A stretch of 64,000 nt of DNA, taken from positions 93,056 to 157,055 of the forward strand of contig JABVXU010000097.1 of the NCBI GenBank assembly GCA_013365365.1. The letters run 5' to 3'. The translations under genes and the position numbers were made by a program. Every line of letters begins with the position of its first letter. The stretch's first letter is position 1. Positions 12,974-33,175 of the stretch are shown one piece after another. Source of the stretch: Cruorifilaria tuberocauda. Taxonomy: Eukaryota; Nematoda; Chromadorea; Rhabditida; Onchocercidae. Below the pieces are notes generated by a model. That model did not search any database. It worked only from the letters and a program-made list of their open reading frames with translations, and was not told the origin of the DNA.

Positions 12974-13163
12974 TAAGAAATAGTAATTGAATACAAGTAG
13001 CAGTGGTAAAGAAAAATGACAAAATTAAAATGCTAATAAATATGCAGATGATTCTAATAAAAGAATGAAAAGTTAATTTTGATATCACTTTACTAATCAG
13101 TCGCTTACTAGGACTAACGAGGTTTACGTGTTCGTTTTGCAACAGCTTTTTCAATCGATCCAT
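12974..13163 (-). CDS. Candidate first exon with a single membrane segment
   Basis: An open frame starts at ATG 13163-13161 (MDRLKKLLQNEHVNL...) and runs 63 codons to a possible donor GTGAAT at 12973, ending in phase 1. A basic N-terminal tail of about 35 residues is followed by one long hydrophobic stretch (SFIRIICIFISILILSFFF). This is the layout of a signal-anchor (type II) or single-pass protein. It lies upstream of, and on the same strand as, the unrecognised exons at 10279-11340, so it may be their first exon. I could not find linking exons with matching phase between 11341 and 12973. Confidence 0.3.
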
Positions 13164-14059
13164 ATCTCATTGTATATTTTCAATAATTTCATTGAAAATT
13201 AATCAATTTTTATGAATTTACAACAGATTGGAATCGCTTTTCTGTCCCTCCACACTGCAAACTTTTAAATTTTCAATTTATTTGACACTGACTTTTTCAC
13301 CTATACCACTGAGTGACGTCAGACCTACAAGCCAGGCAAATTCAAATTTTGCAACTTGCTAACAACAACTTGAAAAAAATATTTCATGAAAAATTGTCAT
13401 AAACAAAATACATAGTAATTGTAATGTATAAAATGTCTTTTAATTAATAAGAAAAAGATAATGAAATAAGAAAAAAGACATTGTCGTCTGGGAAATCTCA
13501 ATATATATTACTTTTTGCGTACCTCCATTATTTTTCGCAGATTTTCTAAGGAATTTTAAGCTTCAAACTCTTATGAATAAGATCAAACTTTATACTACTT
13601 AGATAAGAAAGAAATGGTATATCTCCAGGGAACGTAAGTAAATAACAACTACATATGTAATTAAAATATTAAGGTTAGAGAATCAAAAATACATATAACT
13701 TTCCCGGCGAGGTGTAATTTGCCATTGCTCTAAATATTTTAAAATTGAAACTACCTTCCTACTTTAAGTTTTCTAATTTTACTGATAAGACGAACGACTT
13801 TGTTATTTGAAAGATGGACTGCTAAGTAAGCTTGATACAATTAACTTTAGGTTGATTCATTAAAAGAAGAAGGTTAAATGATTGGAGAGTTACTGTTTCA
13901 TATTTGTTTGCTTATATTATGCTTTTTTTTTCATTTTGAATTTACAGATCATTAATGAGCATCGGTTTCTCTTTGCTTTAGCACTGAAGCGTACACAAAT
14001 TAACTTCATTGTTACGTACTGTTACGTGTATTATGTGGTACCCAAAACATTAAAATTTC
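13164..14059. promoter_or_regulatory. Head-to-head spacer, likely divergent promoter region
   Basis: About 0.9 kb separates the minus-strand candidate start at 13163 from the plus-strand transporter start at 14060. No coding signal is visible. By position it should hold promoters for one or both directions. No specific motif is claimed. Confidence 0.35.
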
Positions 14060-17000
14060 ATGGCAGTTGAAACTGGAACTACTGAAAATAAATCGATAGA
14101 GGCGTCATCGTCAACAGAGGCAGTCAGTAAAGAAAGCAAGAAGGCTTGTTGATTTCATGACTTTCTTGTACTTCACTGATCGTTTACTGTATTCCGTCCT
14201 TTTCACTGATGTATTTGGACAACTACCATATTCAATGGTACTAGTGATAAATTTGAGAGCTTAATCTCTGTTCTATAATCATAATAATATAATTAATAAA
14301 TTTTAGTATCAATTAAGAGCCAAGAGTGATGGTACCACTGCAAAGGCATCAAATTCAGAGGTGTGTTGAACTTTTTTTTCAAGAATGCTAAACACAAACA
14401 CTATTCTAAAAACCAATGTAAAGGTCTTTATTTGCTGTCTTTGCTAATAAATGCCAATAATTTTAAATGATTTCAATTGCATCTTGTCAGACTATTAACA
14501 TTCAAATATATAGCAAATTCTATTAAAGCGCTGCGTAGCAAGCATATCAAAAATTTGGATATTCTTTATGAATAAACGAATTTCACTACTTATTAACAGC
14601 CTGTTTTTTAAAAAGCTAACTAAATGACAGTGATTAGTAGTGGACTGAGACGTTTGTTCTTTTGAAATTCATTTGATAACTTTGCTTATATGCTTATATG
14701 TAAATCAAACATCAAACTTCCTGAAAATGAGACTTAAGTTGAAAGAGTGATTCCGAAATTTTAAAAATTCACGTTAAAATTTCAAGATTGAATCTGGGAT
14801 AAGTTCAAGTGGACAGCAAAAGGGAATTGGTTGGTTTGTGGCTTCGATGTTCATTTTAGGCGATTTAGTCGGCGGTGGCGTTGTTGCAATGCCTGTTGCA
14901 TTTGCTCAGACAGGTTTTGCTTCAGCACAATCAAAAATTTTTGCAACTTTGTTTTTAGGCGTCTTTGTCTTTTTTCATAGATAATTCGAGAGATCCCTAG
15001 ATTTTTTAAAATTATTTAGATAGGCTTATCCCAAATTTTAAAAATAATCGAAAAGAAAAAATGTTCGTTGAAAATATTCATCAATGAGTATTTGCTGTCA
15101 AATTTTCGAGAATATTCAAGTAACAAAACAATTAAGAAGTAATTTATTCGCTAGATAAATAAGTGATGATAGCTGAAACCTCAGGAAATTTCACATCCAT
15201 AGATTAGCAACAAATCATTAATTTAACACCTTCAACAAACTTAAGAACAATTATTCAGGATTCGTACTTGGCATACTGTTTATGATAATCATATGTGCAA
15301 TTTTTGTAACTACTGGTTGGCTCCTTGCTGACACGTGGGAAATTATGCGTGAACGATGGCCGGAATATCGTAAACATTGTCGGAAACCGTTCCCGGAAAT
15401 GGCTTTACGAAGCATGGGAAAGCAATCGGAGTTTGTGCTAATTCTTCTTTTTGATTAATTAATTTTCAAAAAATTTATATTTTTAATTTTACATCTGATT
15501 ATTCGAAAATTTTTTTTATTCCAAAATTTTCTGGCAATTTTTTTAAAATCACTTTTGTTGTTACTTTTCTTTTTTTGCCCTCTTGACATTTTTCTCTGTT
15601 CAGAATTATCACCATGATTACTGTCTATTTAACTTTATTCGGTGCCACTGTGGTCTACATACTTCTTTCCTCCAAAATAATCCAAAAATTTATGGCCAAT
15701 TTCAATGCAAATTTTAATTTTTGCTTGCTTCTTTTTCTCGTTACTATATCTATATTACCTATTACATTTCTTAAATCACCAGCTGATTTCTGGTAAGTTT
15801 TTTTCCTTTCCAACTTCTTTCTATATCTATCTATGGCATTTATAAATTTCTAGGCTTCCTTTCACTCAACAAATTAATGGCCTAATCTTTTTTTGATTTG
15901 CTTGATCGGGAAATGATCTTCTAAATAAATATTTGTCTTGCGAGCGTTTTTAGGTCAAATTGTAAAAAGAATTCTAAACAGCTGTTTCTGAATCTATTAT
16001 TCATTTTCAGGTGGGCAATCATTCTTGCTGTTGTTTGCACTGTTATAACAATTATTACAATATTCGTCGGTATTAGTTTGGATTTTAATGATTGTTACTA
16101 TGAAGCTCAATATTCGACTATCTCAATTGATGCCATTCTTGGATTAGGCATTTTCCTATTTGCTTTCAATGGACATCAAGTCTTCCCAACTGTACAAAAT
16201 GATATGCGTAATCCGACTGATTTCAAAAAATCAGTCTTGATTGGATTCGTCTGTTAGTTTTATTTAAGATTGTTTCCCAGGAGATTTTTTTGCAAAAATT
16301 TTGGAAATTTAGACCATAAACAGTTGCGTGATCGCATTATGCAACATTTGCAGCTGCTTTTGAAATTAGCAAAAAATAAACTGAAAATCATAGCTACAAT
16401 ATTTAAATTCCTCATTATTTCCATTTCAGGAGTCTACCTTTATTAATATATCATTTAAGTTGAAATTAAGATGCTTGAATTCTAGTTGTGGCATTACTTT
16501 ATATGCCTTTATCCGTCTATGCGTTCCTCGTATATGGTGTAAGTATGGCAAACTCAGTGATAGATTCAGTTCAAACAGCCTGGATCCGTCACGTTGCTGA
16601 TTTATTCTTAGCGATACATTGTATTCTTGCTATCATTATCACTATAAATCCGATCAACCTGCAATTGGAAGATACTCTTAATATCCCACAAAGTTAGCCG
16701 CTTTTCCGGAATAATTCAAAACTCTCCTTCAAATTTTGATAAAAAATAAAAATTAAAGAACATGAATTACCATCTATTCATATCACTGCAGTAATGGAAA
16801 ATCGTCTTACAATACTGCATTTAATCAACATTATATTACCAAGATTCTAACCAAAATATATAGCCTAAATTTGCAACAACATTAGATTCTTTATCTCAAT
16901 TCAATTTGATCTATTAAAGAATTCTGCTTCAAACGAGTGGTGGTTCGCACAAGCTTACTCTTCACAGCACTATTTGTCAGTCTATCTCTTCCGAATTTCG

Positions 17001-17865
17001 GTTCTGTAATGAATTTGTTCGGAAGTACCACAGTACCATGTACATGTGTTGTTTTACCAACCTTATATAATATTTATATTAAAGCTGCTATCTATGATAA
17101 AACAAATAATGCATGGATTATACCAACATTTCGCGAGTATGCCTTTCTTTACATAACCAGCGTAAACTTTTATTTGCTATTAAAATTATAAACAGTATTA
17201 ATTCAGCCATCGATTATTGCAGTGTTTTATCACTTCACTAAAAACTTTTTGCAGAAAATAGTACCCAAAAATTAAAATTGTAAAATTTTAGAGTGCTACA
17301 AAAGACGTCGAAAGTTTTGCTTTCAATTTCAATATTCATAAATGGTATGTTTAAATAAAATAAATTTTTCAATATTGTAGGAAAGACAGACATATTCGTA
17401 ACCGGACACACTTCTACTGCGTAGAATCATCATCACGAAATCATGACGGAGATTGCAAAAAATATAACTGTCAGTTTGTTGAGAGGAAATCATCTGTCAT
17501 TTCAGTTTAATTTCATTAAAATCAAACTTTCAATCAGTTAAATATAATTCAATTTTACAGTTGTCACTGTAATTTGTTCCGTGATCGCTACTGTATTATC
17601 TGTTAAAGAAATATTAGGAGTGCGATTCACTCCACCATGTTATGTTCTACCATTTCTTACCAGTAAGAATAGAACTCAGCTAGATGCTGATATGTTCAAC
17701 TGTTGTGGATTGTTTGCGAATATTTCCAAATTCAATTATCAGTGTGACATCCGATCGTATGCGATTATTTTATTCTTTCAATTTAAATCTTATCTTGCAT
17801 ACTCTCATTCATATATTTATGAACAAGCTTCTATAATCACAGTGATATATGTAAATTATCAGTGA
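14060..17865 (+). CDS. AAAP-family amino-acid transporter (Aa_trans), 10 exons
   Basis: Multi-pass membrane carrier of the amino acid/auxin permease family, which moves amino acids with H+ or Na+. Exons: 14060-14122, 14307-14360, 14817-14913, 15259-15430, 15604-15792, 16011-16252, 16486-16692, 16938-17136, 17382-17469 (start more exactly 17381), 17561-17865. The sum is 1617 nt, 538 aa. A polar Ser/Thr/Glu-rich N-tail of about 40 residues precedes the hallmark first helix ([18 protein letters not shown]). TM2-TM6 follow in exons 4-6, including [19 protein letters not shown], which is typical of the family. TM7-TM10 are in exons 7-8 and TM11 ([16 protein letters not shown]) in exon 10. Exons 9-10 add loops with Cys pairs and N-glycosylation sites (NRT, NIS). 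The substrate cannot be read from sequence. The first two exons are less certain than the rest. The stop at 17863 may be bypassed by a splice to 20196. Confidence 0.9.
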
Positions 17866-17873
17866 TATATGTA
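17840..17873. repeat. 14-bp direct repeat across the transporter stop codon
   Basis: CAGTGATATATGTA occurs at 17840-17853 and again at 17860-17873, a 20-bp period. The TGA stop at 17863-17865 lies in the second copy. This is probably a local duplication. Confidence 0.75.
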
Positions 17874-18208
17874 TTTGCACATTCAACTGCAACTACAATC
17901 AGTTTTTTATATGAATTACGATTGGTGTATTGAACAATTCTTATGAGCATCGAGCTCCTTCAATTTCTGTTTTCGAACTGATATAATTTTCAGTTGAAAG
18001 TGAAATGCTACGAATATTTACTTAAATGCATCGGCTGTCAAGATTATGAGCATATAATTACAAAAAGCAAAAAAACGATGAATTCTTAAAATTTACTATA
18101 TCTTTCATTGGCTTGTACCAGTAAGTAGTATCGAAAAACAATTCATATACTTTATTATATGAGGGAAAAGCATGAATGCATTCTAGAAATTTATGGATAT
18201 ATTATTAT

Positions 18209-18237
18209 TAATGATCACATTATTAATGTGATCATTA
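18209..18237. repeat. Perfect 14-bp inverted repeat, 1-nt centre
   Basis: TAATGATCACATTA at 18209-18222, one T, then its exact reverse complement at 18224-18237. The near-perfect palindrome contains two TGATCA boxes. It lies 344 bp downstream of the transporter stop. Either DNA strand could form a tight hairpin, though with no loop to spare. Confidence 0.85.
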
Positions 18238-18264
18238 CTATTTTTAATGGGCTATTTTTAATGG
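18238..18264. repeat. 13-bp direct repeat abutting the palindrome
   Basis: CTATTTTTAATGG is repeated at 18238-18250 and 18252-18264 with a single G between, starting on the base after the 18209-18237 inverted repeat. Confidence 0.85.
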
Positions 18265-20195
18265 ACAATCTTAAATTTAATTAAATGATGGATAAATCCT
18301 TGTACTTCAATCAAAGCTTTTTGTTTTATAGCTTGACCACATTTCGTTCTTTGCATTGCGATTGGTAATCGTTTCAGTCTTCTAAATCTGGTGCTTTTCT
18401 ACGATTTAACAAATGTTGTTATACATTCTGTTTAAATTTTATTCGCAATCTACAATTCTTCTTTTTGAAATCAATTAGATAGGGAAAAATAAAAAATTAG
18501 CCATACATACTATTACTGCGACCAATCAAGCGTCCTAAGATCAATTTTAGACAAAATCTAAAAATTGATTGAGAAAAATGTTGCGCTAGAAAAAAATATT
18601 TCCGACTAAAAACTGGTTCTTAAAAATTACCAAAACAACCAAAGAAAGCTTTTCATTAATTTTTTGCAAGGTAAACTACGAGAAACTTGTCCTTCTCATT
18701 GTTTGTTAAAAAAGTATATAAAAAATTGATATTTCGGTTAAAAATTTAAGATTAGAATAAATCTAGGTTATTTTGTAAAATCATTTGCTCAAAGTATCAG
18801 GTTTCATTTATGATATATTTACGATTAAAAATTATCCTAATCAATGTTTTGTTTATTCGATTCAGTACCATTGAGAGAAGTCTAAATAATTTCATCTTAC
18901 AAATACTTTTTACAGAATCTTTCCAAAAATCAGAATAAAAGAAAATATTGTAGGTTAATCATGCGAGTGGAAATGAATATTTCTATCAATAGATAAATGC
19001 TTCCGTAAGGTTGAAATTTTATTCAAATGAAATATTTTAATATAAATGCTGGAGCATACAAATTATGATTTTACGTTTAAGCAAAAACTAAATTAGTTTC
19101 ATTTCTACCATTAAATGGTGTGATTGTAGATTTTTATAAATGGGTTCAACATTGGTATAAATAAACTGATAGCATCTTATCATGTCGAGCAACAACAAGA
19201 TATATTTATCTTTGACTTTATTCTTCTCACATCAGCGCATTACTTAGGTCCTTATGCACCACAAGTATTTTTTGCAAAAAGTAAAATGATTGTTGAACTA
19301 AAGTGGGAGCGAGTAGCTTGAATGAAAATACCTCATGAACTCATAAACAGTATGCAATGCTCAAATACAGCATCGATCATTTTTCTTTCATATCATGAGC
19401 ATCATTGCGATTGTTTTTGCAAACTACTGAACCATTTCTTAATTGTCGATCTTTAAATGCTCACGCAATTTATCCCTCTTGTAAATGATTTTAAATATGT
19501 CATCTAAAGAGATCCATGATTAATAATGTGATCCAAGAAGTAAAGTATGAATGAAGCATTAGAGAAAGGGGCTAATGACTGAAGTTAGCTCAAAGTGGAG
19601 TGAACTTCATTTCCTTCTTATTGATCTGCATTATTTGTATATAATTAAGGATAATATTACTATTTTCTTAGATAGATTTCTTCACTGTCAATTTTTTTAT
19701 TTTATTACTGATACATTACCAAGTTCTAAATTGTCGTTTTTATTTATCATTTGAATTATCGTTTTCCTTGAAAAGGAAGTCCTAAAGACTCAAAATAAAT
19801 GAAAACTGTCGAAATCAAACAGCAAAACCGAATTCTTTTTTAAGAGATATATCAATCAAAATTTTCATTTGTGCAATAATTTTGCATTTTGCCTATGTAA
19901 CTTATTTTGATGCATACTATTGCACATATTTTGACATATATGTGACATATTTTTGATATAAGCATTAATAAATGAGTAATCTGATGTTGAAATTTATTCC
20001 TGCTTTATTTCTGCGAGTTGCAAATCTACTAACCTTATAAATCTGAAAACTATAAAAAGAAACTAGAAGAAATATGAAAATTTTATAGTATGAAACTTCC
20101 ATGCAAGTAACCTACAGAAATATACCAACAAGCCGCATTATCTAGAAATTATGCGTATTATCACTCTCTCTGATCGCCATTGCTCAATAATGGAG

Positions 20196-20328
20196 TTATC
20201 ACGCTATTTCACCATTATTCGATAAATTGCCATACTATTCCATCATCATTCTTCTATTCATGGGAGGTTTAATGTTTCTGTTTCTCATTTGCATGATCTG
20301 TCCGAGCATCAATAAAAGATACGCTTGA
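20196..20328 (+). CDS. Candidate alternative last exon with a membrane segment
   Basis: An open stretch of 44 codons ends at TGA 20326-20328. It reads YHAISPLFDKLPYY, then a strong hydrophobic helix (SIIILLFMGGLMFLFLICMI) and a short basic tail NKRYA. It needs phase 2 at its start, which matches a GTGTGA donor at 17742 inside the last transporter exon (exon end 17741). The joined model has 541 codons. The acceptor (AATGGAG) is weak, because an in-frame TAA lies just upstream and leaves no better AG. It may instead belong to another short gene or be chance. Confidence 0.3.
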
Positions 20329-21918
20329 TAATTCATTGGAAATTTACTTTGAAATTATATTGTGTTGTCATAAACTTCAATTTTATGGTACTGATGGACA
20401 TATCATTGGAATCGATTTTTTTTTAAATATTTTTGCTTAAAATTACGCAAGCATAAACTTCTGATTATTAATCAATCTCAGTTTTTTATTTCTTATAAGA
20501 TCGTAGGGCAAACAACTTGAAAAAACGTCTACTTCTGCTTTTTACTGAATTGATTAGAAATTAAATGTCGAATATTATAAAAAACAAAATGATTTCCAGA
20601 CATTAAATTATACAAACCCTTTTGCTAAAGTGCTGCAAAATGCTGAAAATAAAAACTACGAATAAAGATAAATTACTACAGAATTCTGCAAATAATAAAT
20701 TTAAGATTTCATTTGATTGTTATGCTCCATAAAATTTTTTTGTCATTCTATCTGAGTAATTTTGGAACACGAAAAAATTAATGTCAGCGCCATATGATTT
20801 CTTATTCGTCACATGATTTTCCTAAATTTGTAAAACGAATAAAAAAGTTCATTTTTTTGTTTTTCGAAGTGTTTATGTTCATCATTTATTTCTGCTTATA
20901 ACGTCGAAAAAAACCTCTACCTATGCGAAGCTCTGCTTAACCTTTCACCCAGCGTGATTCCGATTTTATTCCTTTTACTTTTATCTTCCTCATTTTTTAC
21001 ACTCAAATAACTTAAGTATTTCACATATTTTTTGTGATTGTTTCAATTTAGTATTCTATTAAATAAACAGTGGTCATATAGTCCGTAATCGCACGTCTTC
21101 ACGAACTCGCGATCTCAATCATCGACACACGCACGCCATCTATCATGTATTTTTCAGAACCGAACAAACACACAACCTCTTTTGTGATTATTAGCATGAT
21201 CACAGTACCCAAATTTATCAATGACCACTTATATGATCGTTAAAAATCGATTCTTTCGTAAGATGACATGCGAAGTGCAAGGAGCTTGCAACCAGCATCA
21301 ATTTCTTACTTTTTGATGGATGAAATGCATCGTTTTGTAGAAAAATCATTAATTCTTTTATATTGAACTCTGTGGAAGTTGTTTAACGTTTTTACAAAAT
21401 TAAAATGCAAATCCTTCAGTGCAGTAGGCTGTAATCCTTGAATTGAATCAGTCCACGCGATACATGCAACACCAGGCGTTCTTAACGCTCTTCACGATTA
21501 TTCATTACTTGTTCAGTTTTCTTTTCATTAATTACTATTTCGTTATCGTTATTTAACATGTATTTAAATTTCCCTTACTCTCTCAATATAAATCGCCTTG
21601 CAATTATTCTGCACTTTCGAATTTTCTCAATACTGGGCAGTCTAGTGGTTTAAAAAAAATTGAGATTAAGAAAAATATGCTGCGTTAGGAGATCGTTTCT
21701 TAATAGAATTGATCCATTAAGAATTCACTTCATATAATGTTTTCGTATGAAATGAATTTCTAAAAATGAATCGATAGATTTTTAATTCTCACATTTGCTT
21801 GTATTTGTAAATAACGGATTTTCTTTTTCATTCTTACCTGCGGAAATTTTTTTTAAATAAATTTCAATTATCCTTAAACTGATTTTCATAATTTACATGA
21901 TTGGCTGCTGAATGAAAA

Positions 21919-21927
21919 TTTAAACAG
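21919..21927 (+). promoter_or_regulatory. Likely spliced-leader trans-splice acceptor
   Basis: TTTAAACAG directly precedes the P-gp ATG at 21928 and has no partner exon upstream. A consensus acceptor touching the start codon is typical of SL1 trans-splicing in nematodes. It also fixes the start codon. Confidence 0.6.
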
Positions 21928-31414
<9,487 letters not shown>

Positions 31415-33175
31415 TTAGTCTACGTACAGAAGACATATAATGGTAAAAAAAAAACGATGCCTGTAAATTTAATGAAATTTTCGAGCCTTAATATGTCAAG
31501 AGGAAATCGTAATTTCAAATTCTGTTTCCTTGCTGCTATTCTCGTATTATTCTTTGCCTTGAAAAATGCTGATTCATTTGCAAGAGCGTTTGTTTTTAAT
31601 TTTTCAATCAATCATAATTGCAATTTCGATTAAGGAAGGAAATGAATCAGTTGAAACTCATCTTTGTTTAAGATGATTGAATTATCCTCATTTTTTACGT
31701 AGCTATTTTTTAGTCTTCCTTGCAGGATTTCTATTTCATCATCTATTAATCGCTGTATTATTTTGAAAGTTTACTTAGTGTTCGATTTACATTAAAGGTT
31801 TTTCAATTATGTAAGCGCATCTCGGAACCAGTAATTCAATCAGAATTATTTTAAGTGCAATTTAAGTCAAAATAAAATGACCAACATGCAAAGATTGAAT
31901 TTTTCAATCGAAGTATGTTATGTGAAAATAAATTAAGGGCAATTTTATAATATCATGGCAACATTAGTAAAGAACGGTGCCAATAAAATGCAAACTGAGG
32001 ATAGAAGTAAAAATTTCTCCCAACCGTCAGTACTTAATGATTGTTATTATGACAAATAGGTCATTTTCGCTTCTCCTAATTTCGGATTTCAACTGGACAG
32101 GACAACTAATTCCTTAGATCATAAGAAAGAAGGTCACAAAGTCATATGTAAACCATTACTACAATTGCACCCTTTTGATATTAAACAAAAGTTAGGAAAG
32201 TGAATAAACAGAAACTAGAATAAATATGAATTGAATTCTTCTGGAAAATCGTCACTCAGTGCTGAAATCATGTATCACGTGGAGGATTTATAGAGTTTAA
32301 TTCTTGTTTTCTCTATCAACAAACATTTACTAAATAGATTTTAATACTTAGAATATTTGTAGTTATGATGTTCACTAAATATTTTAAAATTTTAATGCTT
32401 AATGTACACTATACTAAGAATTAAATACAGAAAGAAACAAACTAAAGATTAAATAGTACACACTAAGGCAACATTGAGACTAATAACGATTTGATTTAAA
32501 ATAGTAAAAAAAAACTAACAAGAAAACATCTTCATAGCGTACATTGTAATAGTACGTAGCAAGATCCCATCAAGCTGGCTTATCATACAGTTGTGATGGT
32601 GATTTGATTGAGATACAATTTATCAAATTGGAGATTCTAATGATTCAGATTTCAAGCATATAGTGGCCAGTAATGCTAATAGAACTTGATATAACAAATT
32701 GCGCTACAATAAGAACTGATTACAGCATGTTAAACGCATTATACATAATTTCTTATCAGTGATCTTCGCTCGGAAGTATAAGACCAAGAAAACGGATAAA
32801 AATAGCACACTATCGTAATTTGGCTTTTTCTTGAAAGAAAGATTCGAGAAATATGAAGTATGAGAAATCAAAGTAAATTTTCCAAATTACTAAGTGGACA
32901 AAGGACAAATTATTTAACGAACAGCTTCAGTCTATGAAGACATTATTATCATTTGAATTGATATATCTGAAAACGCAGCATCAGATAATTCGGGAAATAC
33001 CAACCTGTACGCAGGAAGCATAATTGAGAAATAAAAGGCATTGAATTAATAATTTATGTATGAGAATTTCCAACCAAATCACAAATCACGAATCATAGTT
33101 AGGAAGAACAAAATATGATATAACATATCACGTATCTCTTATTTTTCTTTTAGTTTCTTCAAGACTTTCTTTTAA
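31415..33175. other. Tail-to-tail spacer between P-gp and the ClC channel
   Basis: It holds the two 3' UTRs and otherwise low-complexity AT-rich sequence. One short plus-strand ORF at 31955-32059 (34 aa, beginning MATLVKNGANKMQTEDRS) has a protein-like composition, but it has no splice partner that I could find and no known family. Confidence 0.6.

Larger units (their letters stand above)
17866..21918. other. 4-kb region between the transporter and P-gp
   Basis: Mostly AT-rich sequence with no confident gene. It contains the repeats at 17840-18264 and a candidate terminal exon at 20196-20328. A GC-richer patch near 21080-21180 and 21430-21500 could be the upstream control region of the P-gp gene. 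The distance argues against an operon with the transporter. Confidence 0.6.

Noticed and set aside
31955..32059. 34-aa ORF with protein-like composition
   Set aside because: Too short, no splice partners and no family; kept only as a remark in the spacer entry.
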